From Humibacter sp049446075 (GTDB taxonomy: Bacteria > Actinomycetota > Actinomycetes > Actinomycetales > Microbacteriaceae), in NCBI RefSeq assembly GCF_049446075.1, contig NZ_JBMSEB010000001.1, forward strand, positions 1,736,001 through 1,800,000: a stretch of 64,000 nt of DNA, read 5' to 3'. The position numbers were made by a program, and so were the translations under genes. The notes below the pieces were generated by a model, which worked only from the letters and a program-made list of their open reading frames with translations, had not been told where the DNA came from and did no database searches. Positions 22,183 to 31,963 of the stretch are shown piece after piece (position 1 is the first letter of the stretch; the number at the start of each line of letters is the position of its first letter).

Positions 22183-23175
22183 TCAGTGGGTCTTGACGAA
22201 GATCTCGTCGCTGAGCACGCCCGGACGGATGCGAAGCAGGCCGTCATCTCCGACTGGCACCTGGATGACAATGTTGCCCGTCACAGTTGCGCCTGCGTAG
22301 AGTTCCTGGCCGCTGAAGCTCGGATCTGGAGGTACGACCAAGTGGTCGAAGGTATTGATCACGTTGCCCTTCGAGGTGACGTAGGAGACACCGACAAGTG
22401 ATGTGTCTCCGGAGTCCTTTCCGCTGTAGGTGACAGTGAGGTTGATCAGTGCATACGTCGATCCAGCCTCCGGCTGGTCGTTGAACTGGTTGGCCTGGGT
22501 GACGGCGTCTGCACCGTTCAGGTTCACCGAGTTCACCGTGACGCTGTAGTCACCGCCCGTGATCTGCGACCCGATCGGGGCCGGATTGTTCCGCGTGCCT
22601 ACTTTGCCCGAGCCTGCGTCTGCCTTGGAGCTACTGCTGGCAGCGCCGGAAGACTTCGGCTCGGCCACACTCGAGTCCGTGCCACCCAACGCGCCGGCGA
22701 CAACCGCGAAGAAGACCACGAACCCCACGATCGTGCCCACGATCGAAATGATGAGGCCAGTGAGTGCAAGAGCCTTGCCTTTGCCCTTGAGGAAGAGGGC
22801 GACGATGGAAAGGACAAACGCGATAGGCAGCGCCACCCAGCCAACGATGAGGGCGCCCGGAATGCAGGCGAAGATGAACCCGATGACGGCGACGCAGAGC
22901 GCGACGATTCCGAGCACGTTCACCTGCTTCGCGGGCGTGGACGGCGGGAGAGTCGTCGTCTGCCCTGTCCCATTTGCCGGAACCTGTCCTGATGAGTACT
23001 CACCAGCCTGCTGTGCCGATTGGGTCCCATACGTGGGCTCGACGGAGGCGACTGCTGCAGCTGCAACTGGTGCCGTCGTGGGCGTGTCTGCCCATCTTTG
23101 TCCGTCCCAGTACCGTTGCTGACCTGTCCCGTCGTCGTAGAAGCCGGGCGGCGGGGGTACGGGATTGTCGCTCAT
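22183..23175 (-). CDS. Membrane protein with DUF2510 head and DUF4352-like tail
   Basis: The 330-residue protein begins with the DUF2510 motif PPGFYDDGTGQQRYWDGQRWAD, then a Gln/Thr/Pro-rich linker, three hydrophobic segments (about 85-175) and a Ser-rich stretch leading to an exported Ig-like DUF4352 domain (SQITGGDYSVTVNSVNL...). The overall layout, a cytoplasmic tag plus membrane anchor plus extracytoplasmic beta domain, is common in actinobacteria with no known role. ATG 23175 follows GAGAGGAAGG. It resembles the lipoprotein at 23337 in its C-terminal domain. Confidence 0.75.
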   Translation of the reverse strand: MSDNPVPPPPGFYDDGTGQQRYWDGQRWADTPTTAPVAAAAVASVEPTYGTQSAQQAGEYSSGQVPANGTGQTTTLPPSTPAKQVNVLGIVALCVAVIGFIFACIPGALIVGWVALPIAFVLSIVALFLKGKGKALALTGLIISIVGTIVGFVVFFAVVAGALGGTDSSVAEPKSSGAASSSSKADAGSGKVGTRNNPAPIGSQITGGDYSVTVNSVNLNGADAVTQANQFNDQPEAGSTYALINLTVTYSGKDSGDTSLVGVSYVTSKGNVINTFDHLVVPPDPSFSGQELYAGATVTGNIVIQVPVGDDGLLRIRPGVLSDEIFVKTH

Positions 23176-23336
23176 GTGGTGCCTTCCTCTCATTGCTGTG
23201 TAACGTGCAAACGATACTGAGCAAACACTCAGGATCAGGGCGTGCGAGCCCCTCAGACCCGTTTTGGGGGTAGGAGCGCCAGCAGTCCCGACGGTCGATC
23301 AAGGGGGCCTCGTCCGCGGCGTCGGGCCTCCTGCCC

Positions 23337-23879
23337 TCACCCGATCGTGATCGGCGAGCCGGGCGTAAACGCGTTGTCGCTGACGAGCAATGTCGTCGGC
23401 TTCGCGCCCGGGGGCAGGTCGAACAGCACCGGTCCCTGCACGGCGTTGCCGGGGTTGATCGCCGCGAGCCACGTGTTGGCGTCTCCGGATGCGTAGAGGG
23501 TCGCCGCGTCGTCGGCACTGAACGTCTTGCCGGATGCGTCCTTCAGCTTCAGGTCATCGGCGATGAACATCTGCGAACTGCTGCCCACGTTCGCGACCTT
23601 CAGGTCCACCTGGAAGAAGGAGCCCTGAGCTGTCTTCGTCAGCGGCGCTGAGCCGGCCGTTGTGCCGGCATCCTTGACGTCCAGCACCGTGAATTCGAAA
23701 GCGCCGGCCTTCACCGGAGTATTCATCCCGGGCGCCGATGGTGTCGAGGCCTTGGTCGCGGGCTTACCCGAGGAGGAGGAGGCAGGTGTCGTACCTGCGG
23801 AGCACCCGGTGAGGGTCGCCGAGAGAACCACGGTCGCGGCGCAGAGGAGCAGTGTGGTGCGAGCTGTTCGTGTGAACAT
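23337..23879 (-). CDS. Lipoprotein with DUF4352-like domain
   Basis: The 180-residue protein has a signal peptide ending in a lipobox (SATLTGC, Cys about 26), a Ser/Thr/Pro-rich linker, and an Ig-like DUF4352 domain (FEFTVLDVKDAGTT...GSFFQVDLKVANVG...). It would sit on the outer face of the membrane. ATG 23879 follows GGAAAG. It lies 161 nt upstream of the DUF2510/DUF4352 gene on the same strand, and the two may serve one envelope function. Confidence 0.75.
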   Translation of the reverse strand: MFTRTARTTLLLCAATVVLSATLTGCSAGTTPASSSSGKPATKASTPSAPGMNTPVKAGAFEFTVLDVKDAGTTAGSAPLTKTAQGSFFQVDLKVANVGSSSQMFIADDLKLKDASGKTFSADDAATLYASGDANTWLAAINPGNAVQGPVLFDLPPGAKPTTLLVSDNAFTPGSPITIG

Positions 23880-24072
23880 TGGTCTTTCCGATCCGGTGAG
23901 ATGTGTTCGAGTCATGCAGCCGATCAGGCCGAGACCAGATCACCAGGACAGCTCGGCGCGCCCAACGTCGGAAGGGTCGGGATCGACCGACTGAAAGGAG
24001 GGTGTCCGCGATCTCGGATCCGCATCATCGGAGGGAAGAAATCGGCTGCCCACTCCCTACCATCGGATCCAT

Positions 24073-24405
24073 GACGACCCTGGACGCATCATCGATGCCG
24101 TACGTGCCGTAGCCGCCGGGGATGCCGCATTCAGCGCTCGTACCGCTCGGCAGCTGACCGAATGGGTGCAGGACTCGCATACGGCGCAGCTGCGACGAGA
24201 TGCTCAACTCAAGCTCGCGACGCTCACGGAGCGGGAACGCGAGTACGCTCTTGCCACTGTCACCGGCGCATCCGATGCCGAGCTTGCGGCTCAGTTCTTT
24301 GTCTCCGAGACGACGGTCAAGTCGGCGCTGGCGACGATCCGCATGAAACTGGGGCTGCGGACGAAGACCGATGTCGCAGTTCTCGTCGCCCGCGCCGGCA
24401 ACTGA
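24073..24405 (+). pseudogene. Relic: C-terminal part of a NarL/LuxR-type response regulator
   Basis: The frame DDPGRIIDAVRAVAAGDAAFSARTARQL...LTEREREYALATVTGASDAELAAQFFVSETTVKSALATIRMKLGL is the end of a NarL-type receiver, the linker and a complete GerE helix-turn-helix. The receiver itself is missing: upstream codons are not receiver-like and no start codon precedes DDPG. A GTG at 24166 could still yield a 79-residue DNA-binding domain alone, so a truncated functional product is not excluded. Confidence 0.65.
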
Positions 24406-24505
24406 ATTGCCGGAACTCGTCCGCTCTTGTTGCCAAGAGGCGTACACCCGACCGGGTCCATGCCCGGAGCCGCATGAGCGGAACTCGACGCCCGCATCGC
24501 GCGCC

Positions 24506-27500
24506 TTACGAGATGCTTCCGAAGAGCCTCAGCTCGGCGATGTTGATCCAGTTGTTGTTCGTGATCCTCAGGTAGCGATAACTGACGGCTGATGTTCCGT
24601 CGGGTCGTGCCCAGCTCTGCCAGCTGAGCGCGCCGACCGCGTTGTTCGTCACACGGGTCCAGGTCGTGAGATCGTTCGAACCCTGGATGTACATTCCGCT
24701 CGCCCTACTCGTGCCGTTGGCATCCTGCCGAACAAGCAGTTCGGCGCCGTCAAGCCGGATGCTGTGCCCCGCTCCCGCATCGATGGTCTCGTAGTACTGG
24801 CCGCTCACGGGTCCTATGTCCGAGAAGGTCGCCGCGTTGTCGTCGAACATGTTCTTGACGTACTTCAGGTTGGCCGTGTCCGGCTGCCCTGTCGCTGTCA
24901 CCGGAGTCATTGTGCTCAGCGGGTCGGCTATGAGCCCCACGTCCGATGTCAGGAACACACTGGACGCGTCAGTGGTCCGTGTCAGCGCTTGCCTCTGCTC
25001 ACCATTCGGCCCGGAGTAGGTGATGCGGAACGCGAGCTTGCGGCCGGGGGTTGCATCGGAATCCTCCTTCAGGAAGGCGTGCCAGGACGTGCCGCTTCCT
25101 GTGACGATCGCGTCGGACCCGTCGATGCTCGCATCGACATTCGTGATCGTCTCCGAGGTGGTGAAGTCAACGGTGACTGTGTCTCCCGCGACAGCGATAC
25201 CGGGTTCGGCGTCCGTGCTGCTGGCGTGCGCCGAGACCACGGAACTCACCGGTGGCGCGACTCGGGCCCCGAAGAGCCTGAGTTCGGCGATGTTGATCCA
25301 GTTGTTGTTCGAGATCCTCAGGTAGCGGTACGGCACGGGCGAGCCGCCCGGCCGCAGGGCTAGGGTCTGCCAGTCCAAAGTGCCGTGGGCATTGTTGGTG
25401 ATGGTCGTCCATGTCGACTGGTCGTTGGACCCCTGGATGCTCAACCCTCCGGCCCGACTGGTTCCGTTGTTGTCTTGGCGCACGAGGACCTCGGCACGAG
25501 CTAATGCGACCGAACCGCCGTCTCCGAAGTCGAGCGTGATGTAGTACTGACCGTTGACCGGGCCGACATCGGAGAAGGTCGCCGCGTTGTCGTCGAACAT
25601 CTTGGCTACGAACGGCACCTTCGAGGTCTCCACATCTCCGGCCGGGGACACGGGCGTGGAGATGCCCGGCACGTCGCTGATCAGCCCTTGGGAGTCGGAC
25701 AGGAACAGTTTCGTACCGTCGCTCGTCACCTCGAGGGGGTCTGCCTTCTCTCCGTCGGCCGTGGTGTATCCGATGGCGAAGCCCGCCAGCTGGCCCGAGG
25801 CGATTGAGCTCGGAAGTACGGCCGTTGCAGTCCACGAAGTGCCGGAGCCCCCGATCGAAGCCGTCTGGCCCGCAATGGAACCGCTCACTCCATGGATCGG
25901 TTCCGTGCTGGTGAAGGCGACGGTGATCGTGTCGCCGTTACTGGCGATCCCCGGTTCAGGGTCGTTGGAGCTGATCGACGCGGTGGCGATGCGGTCGACC
26001 GCCTCGTGCCGCGCGCCCTGAATGTGGAACTCTGCGAGGTCGAAGATGCCGGGGAAGTTCGGATCCGTCGGCGCACCAGGATCGTCGACCTGCACTTTGA
26101 AGAATCGGAATGCCTCGTCTGTCAGAGACGGATCCACCGGAAGGGTCTCGAGGGCGTTCGTGTTCGTCGTCTCCTTCGTGGTGAGCTTGGTCCACGTGAT
26201 GTCGTCATTCGACCCGTACACGTTGGCGCCCTGGGAGCGGTTGCCGAAGGTCTGACGAGCCTGCAGCTCAAAGGCGGTGCTCTTCACCCGGTATCCTCCG
26301 CCGAAGTCGACGGTGAACGAGTTGACGCTGAGATCGCCGGGGAACGTGTAGTTGTCGTCGTCGGTGAGGTAACCCGCAGTGCCCGAAGGCAGCGTGGACG
26401 TGGTGATACTTGCGTAGTCCAGGGTTCCGTCACGCAGCCGCGGATTGAGTAGCCGAAGCCCGGCCACAGCCTTCTGAATGCTCGAGAGTGCGACCGCGAA
26501 CTCCGCGTCGCTGTCGGAGCTCATCCCCGCCGTTGCGTCGGCGACTGCCTCGTCGAAGGCCGCTTTCGTCGGTGTCGTGTATGTCTCGGTCGAGTCGTGG
26601 CCGCTCTGTGCGAGCGCGAGTGCCGCTGTCCGGTCCTTCCCGATCCGAAGAGCGACCTTCAGTGCTGTCGTCGTGGTGCCGTCGTCCGCCTGAACGACGA
26701 GTTGATGATCGCCGACATCGTTCCTCGAGGGGCTCCACCGAAGCGTGCCGTCCGCGGAGTCGACCGTGACTCCTCGGGGTTCGGCCGACGCGCTGTAGCT
26801 GACGGCGTCGTTCGAGTTCGAATCCACCGCGGCCAGGGCGACACTCATGGGCGTGCCTGCGATTCCCACGAGGGTTGCGTTGCCACCCTGCGGGAAGACG
26901 GGTGGAGTGACGGTCCCTGCGGCATTCGGGATGACGTAGTCGAGGTCGAGGTCGCCATGTGACCCGGCGAACGTGTAGTAGACGATGTTGTTGCTTCCGG
27001 AATTCCAGCCGGGCACGACGGAGGTGTCCATGTCGTAGGTGACCATCCGCCACTGCCCGTGCGTGTCCGGAATCGTGATCGTCTGATAGGGAGACGTGCC
27101 CGGTCTGCTGCGCACCTCCAACGTCGATACTGAGTTCGTGCGCACCCTGATCGCGACGGGGCTGTAGCCCGTCAGGCTGCCGTATTGCATGGTGCGCACG
27201 GCAAGGGTCGTGCCCTTGGTGCCGAGCCGGGCGCGGAGGATCCTGTTCCCGCTATCGTCGACGGACTTCGCATCGCCGCTGATGATGGATGCCTTCTGCA
27301 CGAATGACACGTTCTTGTCGGGCTGCGGGACCGTTTCGCCCTTCGCCGCCGCAGGGATCGAGAGCCAGTAGTCGTCGCCGGTCAGCGTTCCACCCCAGAA
27401 GCTTTGCAGTCCGTCGGAGCCGACCTTGGTTCCGACCTCGTTGGTGTTGAAGTTGTAGAAGAGGGCTCCATCGCGCTGCTGGAACTGTTGTGCGACGTAC

Positions 27501-28750
27501 GGCGCCACCTTGGAAACGTCGACATGTTCGTCGTAGGTGTAGACGTGGTAGAGCTCGTTGAGCGAGTTGCTCCAGCGCCCGCGGTATGACTGAGCGAGCT
27601 TGCCGCCCTGTCGGGTTATGTCGACCCAGGGGATCGTGTAGCCGTCCATGAAGCCGAAGAATGCGTTGCTGCCGGCGAGGAGCCGGTTCCCTAAGAACCG
27701 GTATGGGTCCACGGCGTTCTTCTTCGTGGAGACGGTGCCTGCCGACGGGTCGAGCTTGGTGCCCTGAGTGTTCACTAACCGCGCGAGAGTTGTCAGGGTG
27801 AGCACATCGTCGGCCGCATGCGCCTGGTCGCGCCCCATCTCCAGATGGTTCACGAAGGAGTGCCCGTAGGGGTTGTTCGGATCGTTCTTGTCGATCAGTC
27901 GGTACATCGATGCGAGCGCGCCATTGACATCCTGCTCGGGTGCGGTCGAGTTCACGGTGAACCACTCGACCGCCTGGTCGTAGCGTGCGCGGTTGTCGGT
28001 GAAGATGTAACTGGCCATGGCGCCCTCGAGCGGCAGCGTTCCCTGATTCATGTACCAGGCGTTGCCGTAGTCCATCGTGTCGACCATGGGAACGGCGAAA
28101 TTGTTCGTGAAATCGGCTGTGTCCTGGTCGGTCCATTCCAGGGGATACGCGTCGGAGCTCGGCACGGCCGAGGTGTATCGGAGCAGCTCGGCTGCGGCCA
28201 TGATGCGGTACACGAAGGGCCCGGTCTTGATCTCGGCGTCCGCAAAGAACTTGTATCCACCCGGATTCATGTGGCTCCAGATGCGCACGATCTTCAACGC
28301 GTTCTCCCGGTAGACCGGGTTCCCCGTGAGGTAGTAGAGAATCGCCTGCGTGTACGCGCCCTCGGAATCCTGTCCGAGCTTGTTGCTTTCGTCGACGCTG
28401 TTGAAGTCGGCTTCAGCAGGGATGCCTTCGCCGGATCCCTGATTGGCGGAACCGAGAGTGGTGCTCGCGTAGCTGGTTGCGAGCATCCCCTGGTAGTAAC
28501 TCGTCCACGGTTCAGCCCCGGCGAGCAGTTCAGTTCGCGTGGTTTCCAGACTGGAAGCGTCGACGCCGACGCCGGGATGCACGAACCCTGCAGGACTCGT
28601 GGTCTTGGCTATCGTGACCGAATCCGTCACCGCCGGCGCCGTATTCGTATCCGCCAGTGCGGCATGCGTGGGCACGAGGCCGGACGCCACCACGGCTGCC
28701 GCCACGGCGAACGCGGCCCATCCTCCTCGCGCTTTCTTCAGCCCGAACAT
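24506..28750 (-). CDS. Secreted multidomain polysaccharide-degrading enzyme (alginate-lyase-like) with Ig and discoidin repeats
   Basis: The 1414-residue protein has a Sec signal (about 1-35), an alpha-toroid region resembling the alginate lyase family (about 45-430; AYTQAILYYLTGNPVYRENA, NQGTLPLEGAMAS, NHLEMGRDQAHAADD), a beta region, a putative-Ig domain (about 690-775), a short helical module and a discoidin-like module (about 790-910). It ends with a duplicated unit of Ig-like domain plus F5/8 type C module, each finishing in RYLRI(S/T)NNNWINIAELRLFG (about 1150 and 1400). It probably cleaves an acidic polysaccharide outside the cell. GGAGGAGAAAG precedes ATG 28750. It is the outermost gene of the transporter locus. 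Confidence 0.7.
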   Translation of the reverse strand: MFGLKKARGGWAAFAVAAAVVASGLVPTHAALADTNTAPAVTDSVTIAKTTSPAGFVHPGVGVDASSLETTRTELLAGAEPWTSYYQGMLATSYASTTLGSANQGSGEGIPAEADFNSVDESNKLGQDSEGAYTQAILYYLTGNPVYRENALKIVRIWSHMNPGGYKFFADAEIKTGPFVYRIMAAAELLRYTSAVPSSDAYPLEWTDQDTADFTNNFAVPMVDTMDYGNAWYMNQGTLPLEGAMASYIFTDNRARYDQAVEWFTVNSTAPEQDVNGALASMYRLIDKNDPNNPYGHSFVNHLEMGRDQAHAADDVLTLTTLARLVNTQGTKLDPSAGTVSTKKNAVDPYRFLGNRLLAGSNAFFGFMDGYTIPWVDITRQGGKLAQSYRGRWSNSLNELYHVYTYDEHVDVSKVAPYVAQQFQQRDGALFYNFNTNEVGTKVGSDGLQSFWGGTLTGDDYWLSIPAAAKGETVPQPDKNVSFVQKASIISGDAKSVDDSGNRILRARLGTKGTTLAVRTMQYGSLTGYSPVAIRVRTNSVSTLEVRSRPGTSPYQTITIPDTHGQWRMVTYDMDTSVVPGWNSGSNNIVYYTFAGSHGDLDLDYVIPNAAGTVTPPVFPQGGNATLVGIAGTPMSVALAAVDSNSNDAVSYSASAEPRGVTVDSADGTLRWSPSRNDVGDHQLVVQADDGTTTTALKVALRIGKDRTAALALAQSGHDSTETYTTPTKAAFDEAVADATAGMSSDSDAEFAVALSSIQKAVAGLRLLNPRLRDGTLDYASITTSTLPSGTAGYLTDDDNYTFPGDLSVNSFTVDFGGGYRVKSTAFELQARQTFGNRSQGANVYGSNDDITWTKLTTKETTNTNALETLPVDPSLTDEAFRFFKVQVDDPGAPTDPNFPGIFDLAEFHIQGARHEAVDRIATASISSNDPEPGIASNGDTITVAFTSTEPIHGVSGSIAGQTASIGGSGTSWTATAVLPSSIASGQLAGFAIGYTTADGEKADPLEVTSDGTKLFLSDSQGLISDVPGISTPVSPAGDVETSKVPFVAKMFDDNAATFSDVGPVNGQYYITLDFGDGGSVALARAEVLVRQDNNGTSRAGGLSIQGSNDQSTWTTITNNAHGTLDWQTLALRPGGSPVPYRYLRISNNNWINIAELRLFGARVAPPVSSVVSAHASSTDAEPGIAVAGDTVTVDFTTSETITNVDASIDGSDAIVTGSGTSWHAFLKEDSDATPGRKLAFRITYSGPNGEQRQALTRTTDASSVFLTSDVGLIADPLSTMTPVTATGQPDTANLKYVKNMFDDNAATFSDIGPVSGQYYETIDAGAGHSIRLDGAELLVRQDANGTSRASGMYIQGSNDLTTWTRVTNNAVGALSWQSWARPDGTSAVSYRYLRITNNNWINIAELRLFGSIS

Positions 28751-28845
28751 TCGTCTTTCTCCTCCAGTGCAGAATTGGCGGTACTTCGTTGTGATGTGCT
28801 TGGCGTCGGCGTGGCATCGAAAACCCGCCCGCCGCATCCCTTCCG

Positions 28846-31806
28846 CTAGTCGAGGTAAAGCACCACGGTGCTCTGGGGCGGGACCGCGATTCCGCTTGCC
28901 ACCGCGACGTGCTCCGTGTTGCCGTGGAATCCGTGCGGCGGAGTGCTCAACAGACGAGCGGTCCCCAGACCGGTCACTTTCACAGTGAAGATCTGGTCGA
29001 TGGTGGTGTTCATGCCCACCAGATACCGGCCGTACCGAAGCTCGTAGTAGGGGGCGATGCCGACGAGAGCCTCTTCGACGCCGAGCTCCGTGGAGCCCAG
29101 TGCGGGGTGGGCGTCGGACGGGATGATCGCCAGCGGAAGTACCTCGCCCGCGTAGGCCTGGTGCACCGTGTCTCCTGGCGGCGTTATGCCTCCGAGAGGG
29201 AAGTTCGAGCCGCCGTTGCTGTCATTGATCGTGTAGTCCTGGTTCACCCAATCCTGCACAGTGAACGTGCTCGAACTGAGCGCGCCCCCGGTCTTCTGCC
29301 GAACCGTCGCCGACTGTTCGGCCGACGGGCTGAGCAGGTGCACGCGGCCCCAGCTGTTCACGCCCTGTCGCGCCCTCCAGTACAGCGAAGCGAAGAACAG
29401 CTCCTGCCCGTTCTTCACGGCCAGAACGCCGTCGACCTCGTCGGTGAAGACGAAGTCCGGAGCGTCCCAGTCCACCGGCATCCGCTCGCTGGATACGGGA
29501 AGCGCGCGATAAGCATCCAGGTCTCGGGCGAGCATCCGCGTGGCGTTCAACTGCACCCGGTTGCTCGTGTTCGTGAACATCAGATCGAGCTGCGGAGCGA
29601 ACTGCCCATCGTCGAACATCTCCTGCGTCCACCCGGTGAGCTTCGGGTCTCCGAATGCGGCGGCGGCCATGACCGGGCTGCAGTCCCAGACCGTCCGCGA
29701 GGCGTAGACGATGACACCTGGGTACTGCTCGTTGCGCCATCCCACGACGGTCTCGAGCCTCGCGACGCGGTATCCGTCGGCATCGGCATCGAATTGCCTG
29801 AAGTAGCCGCGGGCCTGAACCATCTTGACCATCTGGGCACGCACCTCGGGAGCCGGAACGGCCCCGAAACCGCGAGTGATGGACTCGTACATCATCACCA
29901 ACCAGTCGGTGACCTCGCCGTAGCTGCCCACGTATCCGAGTTCGCGGGTCAGGCCCTTCGGCGTGACCACGTAGTAGTCGGTCCCGAGCGGCTTGGTCCG
30001 GGTGCCGTCTGGCAGTTCCGGGCCGTACCACGGCTTCAGGCCGATGCTCTCGTAGATCCATTCACGGGCGCGTGACTCGGGCCAGGAATCCTTCGGGGAG
30101 ATGAGAGACAGCCCGCGGTTGGCCTGGTAGATGCCGATCGCCGTGATCTGCGCCTGGTTGGAGTAGTGGCGCATGTTCTGTTTCCAGTAGTCGCGGCTGG
30201 AAAGCAGCATGTCGGTGTAGGCGGCACGACGACCTGGCAAACCGGCTGGCGCAGGCGGTGTGCCGGTGACGAGACGCATCGAGACGTCGTCGAACCATGC
30301 CGTGCCCGTGCCCTGCACCCGAAGGTCGATGCGAACCTTCGTCGCCCCAGACGGCACGGGTAATGCCGCGGTGATCTGCTGCCAATCGTGAGTACCCGTC
30401 GGGCCATAGAACTTCTGATCGGACTTCACGATCTGCCCGGCGTCGTTGTAGAAGAGGATGTCCAGAAACGGGCCGGGCGCGGAGACGGAGTCGGTCTTGC
30501 ACCAGACGCCGAAGGAGTACGTGCCGGTGCCAACCAGAGGGCGGCCGGCGATCGTCACGCCGACGGCGCTGCCCGCGGTGCCGTTCGGGTTGGCCACGAT
30601 TTTCAGCGACGCGCTTCCGCTGTGCGCGACGGTCGTGTCGGTGCTGACGGTGCCGGACCCCAGCCACGTGGCGGTATTCCAGCCGGCGGTGCCGAGCTCG
30701 AATCCGGGGTTCGCGACGGTCGTCGGCCCCGTAGTCACGGTCTTGTCGAGCTCGTCCTGGATGTCCTCCCATAGGTAGGAGAGCACGAGTCCGACGCGAC
30801 CGAAGCCCTGCCATTGCTGGTCGGAGCCGGTGAGCACGGTGGGATCGGCTTTCCACGCGTTGTATCGACTGTCGATCCCAGCGCAGATCGCGGTGAGCGC
30901 GTCTGGATTCTGGTATCCGGGGCTGGCCTTCCAGGTGTACGCCTCGGCGAGCATGTTGAATCCCCAGGCGTCTGTGCCGTACGCGCCACCGCCGTAAATG
31001 AGTCGGTTGTGCTCGGCGAGAACCGAGGCGGTGAGCTTCGCTATGGCGGCGTCGTCCTCGTTCGGGCGAGCCTTCGTCGCGGGCACCGTGCCCAACACAT
31101 CCGTGGGGGCAGGCGAGAAGTACGGATCGGTGTGCGTGTAGACGCGGTAGACCGGCCGGGACGGCTCCGTCTGGTTGTAGTAGTACGTGCTGACGGTGCC
31201 GCCGTAGTCCCAAATGCGGCCCATGGAACGGATCTCTATGTCGAGACTCGTCTTGCCGTTCGTATATCTCTCGGGCAGCGGGAGGGTATGGAAGAAGAAG
31301 CGCCCAGGGCGGCGGGGGTCGGTGCCCAGCTGATCGAGATTGTCGACCGGCCCCTCGTCGTACCATCCGACCGATTTGCCGTCGACGAAGAGCTGGAGCC
31401 GCCAGTTGTGCGATTCATCCGCTTTGTCGGCGACGTCACCTCCCCACAACTTCACGGTGAGATAGGTCGTCTGCGTGGGGTCGACCTTGACTGTGAGGGC
31501 GGCGGATCCGCCCCACCAGCCCGGGGTCGCCTGAGGGTTGAAGACGCGGGCGGGTTGAGACAGCGCGCCGGCAACCACGTCGGAGAGCGATGCGCTGAAC
31601 GCGTGCGCCTGCTCCGATGCAGCGTCGCCGAAGACCACGGTGTCGAGTGGCTCGTTGAGCGATGGCTTCCCGCCAACGGCGTGCAGACCGGTCACGGGTT
31701 CCGCACGTGCGGCGGCCGGCGTCCAGATGAAGGCGTTGGTCGCGGCGATGCCCGCGGTTGCTGCGGCGGCTGTCAGGATGCTCCGTCGGCTGATCTCGTT
31801 GCTCAT
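28846..31806 (-). CDS. Tat-exported large protein, probable polysaccharide lyase-like enzyme
   Basis: The 986-residue protein starts with a twin-arginine signal (SRRSILTAAAATAG). After a beta-sandwich-like N-terminal region (about 60-220) it has a carbohydrate-binding-like insert (about 369-512; NPGFELGTAGWNTATW...HSGSASLKI), flanked by helical toroid-like segments (WEDIQDELDK, YTDMLLSSRDYWKQNMRHYSNQ), and a C-terminal beta region. The toroid-plus-sandwich pattern resembles polysaccharide lyases, but I cannot name a family or catalytic residues. GGAGAAAGC precedes ATG 31806. Location between a secreted lyase-like gene and a sugar ABC transporter supports a role in glycan breakdown. Confidence 0.55.
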   Translation of the reverse strand: MSNEISRRSILTAAAATAGIAATNAFIWTPAAARAEPVTGLHAVGGKPSLNEPLDTVVFGDAASEQAHAFSASLSDVVAGALSQPARVFNPQATPGWWGGSAALTVKVDPTQTTYLTVKLWGGDVADKADESHNWRLQLFVDGKSVGWYDEGPVDNLDQLGTDPRRPGRFFFHTLPLPERYTNGKTSLDIEIRSMGRIWDYGGTVSTYYYNQTEPSRPVYRVYTHTDPYFSPAPTDVLGTVPATKARPNEDDAAIAKLTASVLAEHNRLIYGGGAYGTDAWGFNMLAEAYTWKASPGYQNPDALTAICAGIDSRYNAWKADPTVLTGSDQQWQGFGRVGLVLSYLWEDIQDELDKTVTTGPTTVANPGFELGTAGWNTATWLGSGTVSTDTTVAHSGSASLKIVANPNGTAGSAVGVTIAGRPLVGTGTYSFGVWCKTDSVSAPGPFLDILFYNDAGQIVKSDQKFYGPTGTHDWQQITAALPVPSGATKVRIDLRVQGTGTAWFDDVSMRLVTGTPPAPAGLPGRRAAYTDMLLSSRDYWKQNMRHYSNQAQITAIGIYQANRGLSLISPKDSWPESRAREWIYESIGLKPWYGPELPDGTRTKPLGTDYYVVTPKGLTRELGYVGSYGEVTDWLVMMYESITRGFGAVPAPEVRAQMVKMVQARGYFRQFDADADGYRVARLETVVGWRNEQYPGVIVYASRTVWDCSPVMAAAAFGDPKLTGWTQEMFDDGQFAPQLDLMFTNTSNRVQLNATRMLARDLDAYRALPVSSERMPVDWDAPDFVFTDEVDGVLAVKNGQELFFASLYWRARQGVNSWGRVHLLSPSAEQSATVRQKTGGALSSSTFTVQDWVNQDYTINDSNGGSNFPLGGITPPGDTVHQAYAGEVLPLAIIPSDAHPALGSTELGVEEALVGIAPYYELRYGRYLVGMNTTIDQIFTVKVTGLGTARLLSTPPHGFHGNTEHVAVASGIAVPPQSTVVLYLD

Positions 31807-31963
31807 GCTTTCTCCGTTCACTTCGTTGTGGTGCTGGAAAATCGCGAACACGGCTCCCCCACCGCGTCGGGCGCACGGCATCTCACCGACCGCGCGTGGG
31901 CGCGAGGCCGACCGGCTCGGGCGGCGAGCCGGTCGGCCGCCCGAGCCGAGAATCCGAATCGGA

